DNA from: Thioclava dalianensis | Lineage (GTDB): Bacteria > Pseudomonadota > Alphaproteobacteria > Rhodobacterales > Rhodobacteraceae | Assembly: GCF_000715505.1 (NCBI RefSeq) | Contig: NZ_JHEH01000003.1 | Location: forward strand, 124,001-188,000 | DNA length: 64,000 bases | Direction of reading: 5' to 3' | In this document: positions 25,871 through 35,085 of the stretch, piece after piece | Layout: each line of letters starts with the position of its first letter | How positions within the stretch are numbered: position 1 is the stretch's first letter | Position numbers and translations under genes: made by a program | Notes under the pieces: generated by a model | Databases searched by the model: none | Seen by the model: only the letters and a program-made list of their open reading frames with translations | What the model was told of the DNA's origin: nothing

Positions 25871-26740
25871 TCAGCCCCCTTTCTTGTCGAGATTGGTCAT
25901 CACGGTGTAGAACACCCATGAAATCAACATGATGACGAGGAAGTACATGATCGAGAAGGCCGCAGCCGGTCCAAGGTCAAACTGCCCCAGCGCCATCTTC
26001 ACCAGATCGATCGAGAGCAGCGTGGTGGCATTGCCCGGACCGCCGCCAGTGACCACGAAAGGCTCGGTATAGATCATGAAACTGTCCATGAAGCGCAGAA
26101 GGATCGCGATCATCAGCACGCCCATCATCTTGGGCAGCTCGATATAGCGAAACACTTTCCAGCGGCTCGCCTGATCGATCTTGGCGGCCTGATAATAGGC
26201 ATCGGGGATCGATTTGAGCCCGGCATAGGCCAGCAGCGCCACCAGCGACGTCCAGTGCCAGACATCCATCACCACGATGGTGACCCAAGCCGCAAACGTG
26301 TCTTGCGTGTAGTTGTAATCAATCCCGAGTGCGGCAAGCGTACGGCCCAGCAGGCCGATATCAACGCGCCCGAAGATCTGCCAGATCGTGCCCACCACGT
26401 TCCACGGGATCAGCAGCGGCAGCGACATCAGCACAAGGCACACCGAGGCCCAAAACCCCGATTTTGGCATGTTGAGCGCCACGAAAATGCCCAGCGGCAC
26501 CTCGATTGCAAGGATGATCCCGGAGAACAGCAGCTGGCGGGAGAGCGCATTCCACATCCGCTCGGAGCTGAGCATCTCGTCGAACCACTCAAGCCCCGCC
26601 CAGAAGAACTGGTTGTTGCCAAAAGTGTCCTGCACCGAGTAATTGACCACCGTCATCAGCGGGATCACCGCCGAGAAGGCGACCAGCAACAGCACTGGCA
26701 GCACCAAAAACCACGCCTTTTGGTTGACCGTCTTTTCCAT
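25871..26740 (-). CDS. glpP: Glycerol ABC transporter permease GlpP
   Basis: A 289-residue MalF-type permease with about six membrane helices and an EAA-loop (SIPDAYYQAAKIDQAS near residue 180). ATG 26740 lies 7 nt after GGAGGG and shares its A with the glpT stop; GTG 26743 is less well placed. Part of the seven-gene glp operon. Confidence 0.86.
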   Translation of the reverse strand: MEKTVNQKAWFLVLPVLLLVAFSAVIPLMTVVNYSVQDTFGNNQFFWAGLEWFDEMLSSERMWNALSRQLLFSGIILAIEVPLGIFVALNMPKSGFWASVCLVLMSLPLLIPWNVVGTIWQIFGRVDIGLLGRTLAALGIDYNYTQDTFAAWVTIVVMDVWHWTSLVALLAYAGLKSIPDAYYQAAKIDQASRWKVFRYIELPKMMGVLMIAILLRFMDSFMIYTEPFVVTGGGPGNATTLLSIDLVKMALGQFDLGPAAAFSIMYFLVIMLISWVFYTVMTNLDKKGG

Positions 26741-27816
26741 CACGCAGCCCTCCCCGGCACGCGCCAGTCATTGGCGTAGACATTTACATGGGCCGGATCG
26801 AAGCGAACCCGGTTCATATCGGCGCTGACGGGATCGTCCTCACCGGCGATAATATTGATATCGTGGCCGAAAAACTCGGCGCGGATGATCTTGTGGCGGC
26901 CCGCATCTTCGATCCTGCGGATCGTGACGGGCAGGCCCTCATCTTGCGACAGCGTGGCGTATTCGGGGCGCACACCGATCTCGAGCTTGCCCTCAAGCGC
27001 GTCATAACCACACCCCAGATCGATAGGCGAGCCCTCGATATAAGCGCGCGTCCCGTCGATCTTGGCGGGGATCACATTCATCCCGGGCGAGCCGATGAAA
27101 TAGCCCACAAAGGTATGCTCGGGACGCTCGAACAGCTCTTCGGGCGTGCCGATCTGGACCACACGCCCGTCATACATCACCACCACCTTATCGGCGAAGG
27201 TCAGCGCCTCGGTCTGGTCATGGGTCACGTAGATCATCGTATGGCCGAAATCGTGATGCAATTTCTTGAGCTGGGTGCGCAGCTCCCATTTCATATGCGG
27301 GTCGATGACGGTCAGCGGCTCGTCGAACAAAAGCGCGTTGACGTCCTTGCGCACCATGCCGCGCCCGAGGCTGATCTTTTGCTTGGCATCCGCCGTCAGC
27401 CCGCGCGCCTTCTTGTTGAGCACATCCTCCATGCCGATCATCCGCGCGATTTCCTGCACGCGCTCGGCGACGTAGCTCTCCTCACGGCCCCGGTTGCGCA
27501 GCGGAAAGGCCAGATTGTCGCGCACGGTCATCGTGTCGTAGACCACCGGGAACTGGAACACCTGCGCGATGTTGCGCTCGGCGGTGGGCGCATGGGTGAC
27601 GTCTTGACCGTCAAACAGGATGCGCCCTTGGCTCGGCTGCAACAACCCCGAGATAATGTTGAGAAGCGTGGATTTCCCGCAGCCCGAGGCGCCCAAAAGC
27701 GCATAGGCCGCGCCATCTTCCCAATCGTGATTGAGCTCCTTGAGGGCGTAATCTTCCTCTGATGCCGGGTTGGGCAGGTAGGAATGCGCGAGGTTGTCGA
27801 GCGTGATCTTGGCCAT
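26740..27816 (-). CDS. glpT: Glycerol ABC transporter ATP-binding protein GlpT
   Basis: One of two different ATPases of the glycerol importer. The 358-residue protein has Walker A GASGCGKS (residues 42-49), Walker B ALLFDE (161-166) and an OB-like regulatory C-terminal domain. The ABC signature is not LSGGQ but LTADAKQ at 140-146, followed by KISLGRGMVRKD, so one composite ATP site is probably degenerate. This GlpT is an ABC ATPase and is unrelated to the Escherichia coli glycerol-3-phosphate antiporter of the same name. Confidence 0.87.
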   Translation of the reverse strand: MAKITLDNLAHSYLPNPASEEDYALKELNHDWEDGAAYALLGASGCGKSTLLNIISGLLQPSQGRILFDGQDVTHAPTAERNIAQVFQFPVVYDTMTVRDNLAFPLRNRGREESYVAERVQEIARMIGMEDVLNKKARGLTADAKQKISLGRGMVRKDVNALLFDEPLTVIDPHMKWELRTQLKKLHHDFGHTMIYVTHDQTEALTFADKVVVMYDGRVVQIGTPEELFERPEHTFVGYFIGSPGMNVIPAKIDGTRAYIEGSPIDLGCGYDALEGKLEIGVRPEYATLSQDEGLPVTIRRIEDAGRHKIIRAEFFGHDINIIAGEDDPVSADMNRVRFDPAHVNVYANDWRVPGRAA

Positions 27817-27828
27817 GGCGGCGTCTCC

Positions 27829-28917
27829 TCAGGCGGTTAATGCATAGGCGGCGGGGGCAATCAGCTCCCCCGTCTCGCTGAAAATGTAGACATGACGGGG
27901 GTCGAGCCAGACGCTCAGATCCTCATCGAGCGCGAGATCATGCACGCCGTGGATCAGCCCGACCCAGCGCTCAGTGCCGTGATCGAGATGCACGAAGGTC
28001 TCGGACCCGGTCAGCTCGGTGACATGCAGCTTGGCGGTGAATTGCAGCGCATTGGCCGTATGTTTGGTGATCTCAAGATGGTTGGGCCGAAACCCCGCCG
28101 TGTAGCGCCCGTCGGGCAGCTCGGCGAGCGCGCCGCTGACCGGAGCGCTCTGCCCGTCGTCAAAGCTCAGCGTATCGCCAGTCTTCGTCAGGGTCAGGAA
28201 ATTCATCGGCGGATCGCTGAACACGCGCGCCGTGGTGGCATCGACCGGCTGGCGATAGACCGTCGGCGTCAGACCGAACTGGGTCACCCGCCCCTCCCAG
28301 AGCGCGGCGGTGTTGCCGCCCAAAAGCAGCGCCTCTTCGGGTTCGGTCGTGGCGTAGACAAAGATCGCGCCAGAGGCCTCGAAGATCTTCGGGATCTCGA
28401 TGCGCAGCTCCTCGCGCAGCTTGTAGTCGAGATTGGCCAGCGGCTCGTCGAGCAGCACCAGCCCCGCGTTTTTGACCAGCGCCCGGGCCAGCGCGCAACG
28501 CTGCTGCTGGCCGCCCGACAGCTCAAGCGGCTTGCGCTCCAGCATCGGCCCAAGCTGCATCAGATCGGCGGTCTCGCGCACCCGGCGGTCAATCTCGGCC
28601 TTCGAAACTCCCATCAGCCGCATCGGCGAGGCAATATTTTCATAGACCGTCATCGAGGGGTAATTGATGAATTGCTGATAGACCATCGCGACCTTGCGGT
28701 CCTGCACCCGCATCCCGGTGACATCGCGGCCTTCCCACAAGATCTTGCCGCTGTTGGGCGCATCGAGCCCCGCCATCAGGCGCATCAGCGTGGTCTTGCC
28801 CGACAAGGTCGGCCCCAGCAGCACGTTCATCGTCCCCTTCTCAAGCGTGAGATCGGTCGGATGAATATGCACCTGCCCCTCGACTTGCTTGGACACGCCT
28901 TTGAGTTCCAGCGTCAT
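27829..28917 (-). CDS. glpS: Glycerol ABC transporter ATP-binding protein GlpS
   Basis: The second ATPase of the glycerol importer, 362 residues. Walker A reads GPTLSGKTT (35-43), the signature LSGGQQQR and Walker B LVLLDE are canonical, and a TOBE-type C-terminal domain follows (from about residue 240). It pairs with GlpT, which has the altered signature. GAGGAGGGCAG precedes the start. It follows glpD by 11 bp. Confidence 0.87.
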   Translation of the reverse strand: MTLELKGVSKQVEGQVHIHPTDLTLEKGTMNVLLGPTLSGKTTLMRLMAGLDAPNSGKILWEGRDVTGMRVQDRKVAMVYQQFINYPSMTVYENIASPMRLMGVSKAEIDRRVRETADLMQLGPMLERKPLELSGGQQQRCALARALVKNAGLVLLDEPLANLDYKLREELRIEIPKIFEASGAIFVYATTEPEEALLLGGNTAALWEGRVTQFGLTPTVYRQPVDATTARVFSDPPMNFLTLTKTGDTLSFDDGQSAPVSGALAELPDGRYTAGFRPNHLEITKHTANALQFTAKLHVTELTGSETFVHLDHGTERWVGLIHGVHDLALDEDLSVWLDPRHVYIFSETGELIAPAAYALTA

Positions 28918-28930
28918 TCTGCCCTCCTCC

Positions 28931-30529
28931 TCATATTGCGACCGCGGGCGTCGCGGCGGCGCGCTGCGCGCACATCCACTGCTCGATCGCGGTGATCTCT
29001 TGGGCGCTCAGACGCAGCCCCAGCTTGTTGCGGCGCCACACGACATCCTCTGCGGTGCGTGCGAATTCATGTGTCATCAGCCAGCGCAGCTCGGCCTCGC
29101 TCAGCGTCGCGCCAAAATCCTGCCCCAGATCCGCAGCGCTTTGCGCATCACCCAGAACCGAGGCCGCCTCGGTGCCATAGGCCCGGATCAGCCGCGCGGC
29201 CCAGACCGGCCCCAAAAACGGATAGGCGCGTTGCAGATCGGCGGTCAGGCGGGTCACATCGCCCACGGCGAAATCGCCCCCCGGAAGCGCCACGCCTGCG
29301 GTCCACGGGCCGGAGACGCCGGTCAATTGCGCGGCCACTTTCTCAAGCGCGCTTTCCGCGAGCCGCCGATAGGTGGTGATCTTGCCGCCAAAGATGTTCA
29401 AAAGCGGCGCGCCGCCCTCGGTCTCAAGCGTCAGGGTGTAATCGCGCGTGGCCGCCGTCGCGCTGCTGGCCCCGTCATCATAGAGCGGGCGCACGCCGGA
29501 ATAACTCCAGACGATATCCTCATCGCGGATCGGGGTTGCAAAATAGCGATTGGCAAAGGCGATCAGATAAGCGCGTTCCTCGGGCGTGCACTGCGCGGGC
29601 GCGTCCGCATTTTCATGCTCATAATCGGTGGTGCCGATCAGGGTGAAATCCTGCTCATAGGGAATGGCGAAGATGATCCGCCCGTCCTCGCCTTGGAAGA
29701 AATAGCACTTGTCGTGATCGTAGAGTTTGCGCGTCACGATATGGCTGCCACGCACGAGGCGCACCCCATCGCGCGTGGTGATCTGCAAGCGGCTACGCAG
29801 GACATCCTCGACCCAAGGGCCTGCGGCATTGACCAACATGCGCGCGCGCATCACCTGCCGCTGCCCGGTCTCGCTGTCTTGCAGCTGGATCTGCCACAGT
29901 CCGGCCGAGCGCTCGGCCCCAATCACTTTGGTCCGCGTCATGATGCGCGCGCCGCGTGCGGCGGCATCGCGGGCGTTGAGTACGACCAACCGGGAATCCT
30001 CGATCCAGCAGTCGGAATATTCATAGGCAGTCTCGAAACGCGGCTGAAGCGGTGCGCCCTCGGGCGTGCCCGCCAGTTTCAGCGTCGCGGTGCCCGGCAG
30101 CACGTCGCGCCCGCCCAGCGTGTCATACAGAAACAGCCCCAACCGGATCAGCCAAGCCGGACGACGCCCTTTCATCCAAGGCATGATGCGGCTGAGCAGA
30201 CGCGAGGTCGGGGTCTCGGCGTCAAAGCGCATATCTTGGCTATAGGGCAGCACGAAACGCATCGGCCAAGAGATATGCGGCATCGCCTTGAGCAACACCT
30301 CGCGTTCGATCAGCGCCTCGCGCACCAGACGGAACTCGAAATATTCAAGATAGCGCAGACCGCCATGAAACAGCTTGGTCGAGGCCGACGAGGTGGCCGA
30401 GGCCAGATCGTCGCGCTCGGCCAGCGCCACGCTCAGGCCACGCCCCGCCGCATCCCGGGCGATCCCGCACCCGTTAATGCCCCCGCCGATCACGAACAGA
30501 TCGACGTCAGCTGTGTGATGTCCTCCCAT
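28931..30529 (-). CDS. glpD: Aerobic glycerol-3-phosphate dehydrogenase
   Basis: A 532-residue FAD enzyme of the inner membrane face that oxidises glycerol-3-phosphate to dihydroxyacetone phosphate and passes electrons to quinone. The FAD motif GGGINGCGIARDAAGRG lies at residues 13-29, followed by ATSSASTKLFHGGLRYLE. A C-terminal cap domain is complete. First gene of the operon glpD-S-T-P-Q-U-V, facing glpR. A glycerol kinase gene is not found in the window and must be supplied from elsewhere. Confidence 0.93.
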   Translation of the reverse strand: MGGHHTADVDLFVIGGGINGCGIARDAAGRGLSVALAERDDLASATSSASTKLFHGGLRYLEYFEFRLVREALIEREVLLKAMPHISWPMRFVLPYSQDMRFDAETPTSRLLSRIMPWMKGRRPAWLIRLGLFLYDTLGGRDVLPGTATLKLAGTPEGAPLQPRFETAYEYSDCWIEDSRLVVLNARDAAARGARIMTRTKVIGAERSAGLWQIQLQDSETGQRQVMRARMLVNAAGPWVEDVLRSRLQITTRDGVRLVRGSHIVTRKLYDHDKCYFFQGEDGRIIFAIPYEQDFTLIGTTDYEHENADAPAQCTPEERAYLIAFANRYFATPIRDEDIVWSYSGVRPLYDDGASSATAATRDYTLTLETEGGAPLLNIFGGKITTYRRLAESALEKVAAQLTGVSGPWTAGVALPGGDFAVGDVTRLTADLQRAYPFLGPVWAARLIRAYGTEAASVLGDAQSAADLGQDFGATLSEAELRWLMTHEFARTAEDVVWRRNKLGLRLSAQEITAIEQWMCAQRAAATPAVAI

Positions 30530-30557
30530 GACGCGGCTTCTCCCCTCGCTGCGTTCA

Positions 30558-30671
30558 CACGAACGTTACGACTCTTGATCCAAAGATCGCAAGAAAAAAA
30601 TGTTCGTTTCTGTTCGGTTTCGCCATCCCCCTCATTTCAAGGAAAATTTTTGCTCTCATTTTGTGTTCGAT
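30558..30671. promoter_or_regulatory. GlpR operator half-sites between glpD and glpR
   Basis: The 264-bp divergent region holds several copies of the TGTTCG half-site known from GlpR operators: AACGTTCGTG (minus strand, 30567-30558), ATGTTCGTTT (30600-30609), CTGTTCGGTT (30610-30619, exactly one helical turn on) and GTGTTCGATC (30662-30671). The surroundings are AT-rich. Binding by the neighbouring DeoR-family GlpR is inference from position and motif. Confidence 0.6.
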
Positions 30672-30793
30672 CTCTTGCCAGCCGATATTTCTGCCGAATA
30701 ACCTGAATTTCAGATCAACTCAGGGGCATCCGCGCGGAGACAGCCGATTCTGACCCCGTTCCCCGCCGACCCGAACGCAAGCGAAACTCCTTT

Positions 30794-31555
30794 ATGTCGC
30801 AAACCTTTCGTCACCCAGAGATCCTTGAGATCGCCCGTCGTGAAGGCAAGGTCACCGTCGAGGGGCTGGCGCAGCATTTCGGTGTGACCTTGCAGACGAT
30901 CCGGCGCGACCTGACGGACATGGCCGAGGCGGGGCGGCTGGAGCGCGTGCATGGCGGCGCGGTGCTGCCGTCGAGCACGACCAATATCGGCTATGAAGAG
31001 CGGCGCGCGCTCAACCCCTCGGCCAAGGCTGCGATCGCGCGGGCCTGTGCCGCTCAGATCCCCAACGACATCTCGCTCTTTCTCAACATCGGAACCAGCA
31101 CCGAGGCGGTGGCGCAGGAACTCTTGCTGCATGAAAACCTGATGGTGGTGACCAACAACATGAATGTAGCCAATATTCTCGTGGCCAACCCATCTTGCGA
31201 GGTGGTCGTCACGGGTGGGCACTTGCGGCGCTCCGATGGCGGGTTGATCGGCAATCTGGCGACCGACACGATCCGACAGTTCAAATTCGATCTCGCGGTG
31301 ATCGGCTGCTCGGCGCTGGATCGCGACGGCGACCTGCTGGATTTCGACATTCAGGAGGTGGGCGTGAGCCGGGCCATCTTGCAGCAATCGCGCCGGACGT
31401 TTCTTGTCGCCGATCACTCCAAGTTCAAGCGCAGCGCACCGGCCCGGATCGCCTCGCTTTCTGACATCGATGCGTTCTTCACCGACGCCCCCCTGCCCGC
31501 TGCGCTGTCGCAATCCTGCGCGATCTGGAAGACCGCCGTCTCGGTCAGCGAGTGA
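30794..31555 (+). CDS. glpR: DeoR-family repressor of glycerol genes, GlpR
   Basis: A 253-residue DeoR-type repressor: N-terminal helix-turn-helix (FRHPEILEIARREGKVTVEGLAQHFGVTLQTIRRDL, residues 5-40) and a C-terminal sugar-phosphate sensor domain with NIGTSTEAVAQELL near residue 98 and VADHSKFKR near 204. It probably senses glycerol-3-phosphate. Divergent from glpD with TGTTCG-type half-sites between. Confidence 0.88.
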   Translation: MSQTFRHPEILEIARREGKVTVEGLAQHFGVTLQTIRRDLTDMAEAGRLERVHGGAVLPSSTTNIGYEERRALNPSAKAAIARACAAQIPNDISLFLNIGTSTEAVAQELLLHENLMVVTNNMNVANILVANPSCEVVVTGGHLRRSDGGLIGNLATDTIRQFKFDLAVIGCSALDRDGDLLDFDIQEVGVSRAILQQSRRTFLVADHSKFKRSAPARIASLSDIDAFFTDAPLPAALSQSCAIWKTAVSVSE

Positions 31556-31743
31556 CCCTGTGACGCGGCGCGAACAGCCTGCGAAGCGATAAGCTCTGCG
31601 CGCAAAACATGCCCTAAGAACCGAAATCCGGCGCGGTGGTTTACATTCGGGGAATGAATTGCCAGTTTAAGAGATGAAAATACGAGCTACCCGTGCGCTG
31701 CGCGGCCTCGGCAAATTCACACTCTCCCGAAAGGACATCCATT

Positions 31744-32172
31744 ATGACCCAGGCAAAGCCGGGCGATACCCTGCATCTTCATTACACCGGCACTTTGGAT
31801 GACGGCTCCGTTTTCGACAGCTCCGAAGGGCGCGACCCGCTCTCCTTCGAGCTGGGATCGGGCCAAATCATTCCCGGGCTGGAAGCCGGTGTTACGGGCA
31901 TGGAAGTGGGCGAGAAGCGCACCGTGCATGTCACCCCCGAAGAGGCTTACGGCGTCCATCACCCCGAGCGCGTGCAGGCGGTGGACCGGGCCAATGTGCC
32001 CGATCACATCCCGACCGATCCCGGCACCCAGCTTCAGGTGCAGACGCAAGACGGTCAGTCGATGAATGTCGTCATCGCCGATGCGACCGAGACAGAGCTG
32101 TTTCTCGATGCCAATCACCCGCTTGCGGGCAAGGCGCTGACCTTCGACGTGGAACTCGTCAAGATCGCCTGA
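31744..32172 (+). CDS. FKBP-type peptidyl-prolyl cis-trans isomerase (SlyD-like)
   Basis: A 142-residue cytosolic prolyl isomerase/chaperone. The FKBP strands HYTGTLDDGSVFDSSEG and LGSGQIIPGLEAGVTGM flank an inserted flap region (about 70-125), as in SlyD, but the histidine-rich metal-binding tail of SlyD is missing. ATG 31744 is chosen; AAAGGA lies about 10 nt upstream. Unlinked in function to its neighbours. Confidence 0.87.
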   Translation: MTQAKPGDTLHLHYTGTLDDGSVFDSSEGRDPLSFELGSGQIIPGLEAGVTGMEVGEKRTVHVTPEEAYGVHHPERVQAVDRANVPDHIPTDPGTQLQVQTQDGQSMNVVIADATETELFLDANHPLAGKALTFDVELVKIA

Positions 32173-32244
32173 GACAGGCACCAATGATCGCACCTGCGCG
32201 CCCCGATCTGCGGCGCGCGGGTGCCCACCGCCCCTTCTGCCCGC

Positions 32245-32727
32245 TCAGCTTCCGCGAAGCCGGTCGTGGACGCGCTCCAGCAATTGGTTGAGCAGCGCCA
32301 CCTCGTCGAGCGTGAACCCCACGAAAGATGCATTGAGAATACGGTCCGCCTCGGCACGCGCCAGACGGCGGCTGTGATCGCCCGCCGGGGTCAGGCGGAC
32401 TTCCGTGACACGCCCGTCATTGGGGCGCACCCGGGTGATCACCAGACCATCCACGATCATCCGCTGGACGATTTTGGTCGCGGTGTTGAGCTTGATGATC
32501 GAATATTCGGCGATCTCCGAGACACTCAGATGCTCTTCTTCATAAAGCGACATCAGGATGCGCCAACGCGCCATATCGAGACCAAGCGGCTTGAGTTTCT
32601 TCTCAAGCTCTTGAATGTAAAGCGCATTCACCCGCGAGACCCAGTAGAACGGCCAGTCACGCTTCATACGGCGATCAGCGTAGAGCGACTCGGGTTGGTG
32701 GGGCTCTTGTGAAGGCGTCTTTGTCAT
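32245..32727 (-). CDS. iacR: MarR-family regulator of the auxin-degradation operon, IacR
   Basis: A 160-residue winged-helix MarR protein (DNA-binding core about residues 50-120, with SVSEIAEYSIIKLNTATKIVQRM and the wing VRPNDGRVTEVRLT). It is the last gene of the iac block, as in known indole-3-acetate clusters where IacR represses and IAA-type ligands relieve. The palindromic CGGTAATATTACCG before iacI and its copy before iacH are the likely operators. ATG 32727 chosen on family length. Confidence 0.8.
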   Translation of the reverse strand: MTKTPSQEPHQPESLYADRRMKRDWPFYWVSRVNALYIQELEKKLKPLGLDMARWRILMSLYEEEHLSVSEIAEYSIIKLNTATKIVQRMIVDGLVITRVRPNDGRVTEVRLTPAGDHSRRLARAEADRILNASFVGFTLDEVALLNQLLERVHDRLRGS

Positions 32728-32842
32728 GGGCTCGTCTCTGTCCAGTGCCGCGCGCCCCGCTCCCATGCGTCAGGCGCGGGTCAGCGATAAAGGAATTGTC
32801 GACGCCTCACAAGTCGAACAGCCAAGCGGTGCGCGCTTTGCC

Positions 32843-33346
32843 TCATAGCGGCGAGGCGAGCGGGTGGAACTTGCGCTCGAACCAGATCAGACCACCGCTT
32901 GCATCTTGGGCCAGCGCACTGGCCTGCACCTCGCAAAAGAGCACCGAATGCGTGCCGCGCGGCTGCACATCGGAAATCTTGCAATCAAACGCCACCGCGG
33001 CATCCTTGAGCACGGGCGCGCCCGTCGAGCCGGTCGCCCAATGCTCGGGATTGAACCGCTCTTCGCCGGTCCAGCGCGCGAAGCGGCGCGAGAGATCCTG
33101 ATGATCGGGCGCCAGCACATTCACGCACAAAACGCCGTTTTCCAAAAACGCATCATGCGCAAAGGCATTTTGATTGATGCAGACAAGCAGCGTCGGCGGC
33201 GTGTCGGTGACCGAGCAGACCGCCGAGACAGTGATGCCGTGACGGCCCGCCGCGCCATCGGTGGTGACAAGGTTCACAGCCGCGCCGAGGCGGCTCATGC
33301 CATCACGAAACGCTTGGGTTTCGGGTGAGAGTGGCTCGGACGTCAT
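32843..33346 (-). CDS. iacG: Flavin reductase, IacG
   Basis: A 167-residue NAD(P)H:flavin oxidoreductase of the HpaC/DIM6 family that supplies reduced flavin to a partner monooxygenase, here IacA. The LVTTDGAAGRHGITVSAVCSVTD segment (about 26-48) and PPTLLVCINQNAFAHDAF are family-typical. GAGGAGATCCC precedes ATG 33346. It lies 9 bp after the iacF stop in the same operon. Confidence 0.83.
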   Translation of the reverse strand: MTSEPLSPETQAFRDGMSRLGAAVNLVTTDGAAGRHGITVSAVCSVTDTPPTLLVCINQNAFAHDAFLENGVLCVNVLAPDHQDLSRRFARWTGEERFNPEHWATGSTGAPVLKDAAVAFDCKISDVQPRGTHSVLFCEVQASALAQDASGGLIWFERKFHPLASPL

Positions 33347-33355
33347 GGGATCTCC

Positions 33356-34321
33356 TCAGATATCCAGTGTCAGGGACTTGGATTTCGCGCGCGAACAGCA
33401 GGCGCAAATCATCTCGCCCTCCTCGCGCTCCTCGTCGGTCAGAAAGCGGTCGCGGTGATCGATTTCGCCGTCGAGAACATCGGTGACGCAGGTGCCGCAG
33501 ACACCCTCTTCGCATTTCACCTCGACCTTGACCCCGGCCCGACCAAGCGCTTTGGCGATGGTATCATCGGGGCCCACCGTGACCGTCACGCCCGAGCGCT
33601 CCGCCACGACCTCGAAACTCTCGCCGCTCGCATCCACATCGGCCGAGAAATACTCGCGATGCACGTTGGAGCTGGCATGGCCTGCAGCCTCGGCCGTGCC
33701 GATCAGCCAGTCCATGAAGCCTTGCGGGCCACAGACATAGAGATGCGTGCCCTTGCCGGGCGGCGGCAGATCCCGCGCCGGATCGAGACGTTGGGCGGCA
33801 TCGCCATCGTCGAAATGAAACACCACCCGATCCTTCCACGGCGCGGTCTCCAGCAGGTCACGAAACGCGGTGACGCTCTCGGAGCGTGTGCAGTAATGCA
33901 GCGTGAAGGGGAGGCCCAGATCATGCAGCCTGCAGGCCATCGCAAGCATCGGGGTGATGCCGATCCCGCCGCCCAGAAGCACCGTCTCTTCGGCGTCCTC
34001 CGCCAGCGGAAAATGGTTGCGCGGGCCTTCGACGGTAAGCTCCGCGCCCTCGACCGCCATCTCATGGACCTTGATCGAGCCACCGCGGCTGGCTTTGTCC
34101 TTCAGCACGCCGATCTCATAATAATCGGTCTGAGCCGGATCCGAGCACAGCGAGTATTGCCGCCAGAGATCGAGATCGGGCAGGTAGAGATCGAGATGCG
34201 CGCCTGCGGTGAAGGGCGCGACCGCGCCCCCCACTTGCGGCACAAGACGAATGCGCGCGATATCGCCGCGATCGTCGCGCCGCGCGCTGACGCGGAACTT
34301 TTGTTGCTCTTGTTGTGCCAT
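33356..34321 (-). CDS. iacF: Ferredoxin-type oxidoreductase (reductase of the Rieske dioxygenase), IacF
   Basis: A 321-residue single-chain electron-transfer protein that moves electrons from NAD(P)H to the IacCD dioxygenase. Order: FMN/FAD domain with RQYSLC (54-59), NAD domain with GGGIGITPM (117-125) and CGPQGFMD (197-204), and a C-terminal plant-type [2Fe-2S] domain with Cys270, Cys275, Cys278 and Cys308/309. This is the phthalate-dioxygenase-reductase/VanB layout. The start is ATG 34321; the open frame upstream overlaps iacE antiparallel codons in the same strand and was not taken as a fusion. Confidence 0.85.
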   Translation of the reverse strand: MAQQEQQKFRVSARRDDRGDIARIRLVPQVGGAVAPFTAGAHLDLYLPDLDLWRQYSLCSDPAQTDYYEIGVLKDKASRGGSIKVHEMAVEGAELTVEGPRNHFPLAEDAEETVLLGGGIGITPMLAMACRLHDLGLPFTLHYCTRSESVTAFRDLLETAPWKDRVVFHFDDGDAAQRLDPARDLPPPGKGTHLYVCGPQGFMDWLIGTAEAAGHASSNVHREYFSADVDASGESFEVVAERSGVTVTVGPDDTIAKALGRAGVKVEVKCEEGVCGTCVTDVLDGEIDHRDRFLTDEEREEGEMICACCSRAKSKSLTLDI

Positions 34322-34323
34322 AG

Positions 34324-35085
34324 CTACCTCACATACAGCCCGCCATTGACGTCCCAGCAGGCTCCGTTGACGAAGCTCGATGCGGGACTGGCGAGCATTA
34401 CCACCATTTGCGCGACGAAATCGGGATCGCCCAGATGCTGCACAGGAATATTGGCAATCGCCTGCGCCGCGTTCTCGCCCAGCACGGAGCGCACCATCGG
34501 CGTGTCCATCGGCCCCGGCGCAATCGCGTTGCAGGTGACGCCAAAGGCCGCCAGATCGCGCGCGAACACCTTGGTCAGCGTCAGGATCGCGCCCTTGGAG
34601 GCAGCATAATGCGCCCCCGTGGCCGTGCCGCCATTCTGTCCCGCAAGCGAGGCCATGTTGACGATGCGCCCATAGCCCTGCGCCTTGAAATGACGCCCGA
34701 AGATCTGGCTGCCCGCGAAGACGCCGCCTGCATTGATCGACAGGATCGCGTTGAAATCCGCCGGGTCGATATCGAGCACGGGCTGGACCTCGGTGCGGGC
34801 GGCATTGTTCACCAGCACCTCGACCGAGCCCCAGCGCTCGACGCATTTGCCAAGGACTTCCTCGAAATCCTCGGGCTTGCTGACATCCAGCGTCGCGGTC
34901 ACGGCGGTCTCGCCTGCGAGGTCCAGCTCGGAGGCAAGCGCTGCTGCCTCCTCGCCGGGATCACGGTCGGTGATGATCACACGGTAGCCAGCCTTGTGCA
35001 GCGCGCGCGCCGCACAAGCGCCAAAGCCGCGCGCCCCGCCCGTGATCACCGCAGTCTGGATCTTTTCCGGAAGCGGCCCCACCAT
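34324..35085 (-). CDS. iacE: Short-chain dehydrogenase/reductase, IacE
   Basis: A 253-residue classical SDR. The cofactor motif TGGARGFG (15-22), NNAA (93-96) and catalytic Ser146, Tyr160 and Lys164 (YAASK) are in place. In studied iac pathways IacE handles the hydroxylated/oxo-indole acetate made after IacA. ATG 35085 shares a base with the iacD stop, so it is translationally coupled. Confidence 0.83.
   Translation of the reverse strand: MVGPLPEKIQTAVITGGARGFGACAARALHKAGYRVIITDRDPGEEAAALASELDLAGETAVTATLDVSKPEDFEEVLGKCVERWGSVEVLVNNAARTEVQPVLDIDPADFNAILSINAGGVFAGSQIFGRHFKAQGYGRIVNMASLAGQNGGTATGAHYAASKGAILTLTKVFARDLAAFGVTCNAIAPGPMDTPMVRSVLGENAAQAIANIPVQHLGDPDFVAQMVVMLASPASSFVNGACWDVNGGLYVR

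Noticed and set aside
28889-30706. 605-codon open frame antisense to glpD
   Set aside because: GlpD is complete and conserved; the antisense frame is a codon-bias artefact.
31556-31743. Possible small gene or ncRNA between glpR and the FKBP gene
   Set aside because: No ribosome site with a conserved frame and no strong hairpin was seen; probably only the FKBP promoter.
33356-34846. Possible fusion of the oxidoreductase IacF to an upstream domain
   Set aside because: The frame is open upstream of ATG 34321 only because it runs out of phase through iacE; conserved residues begin at 34321 and iacE is intact.
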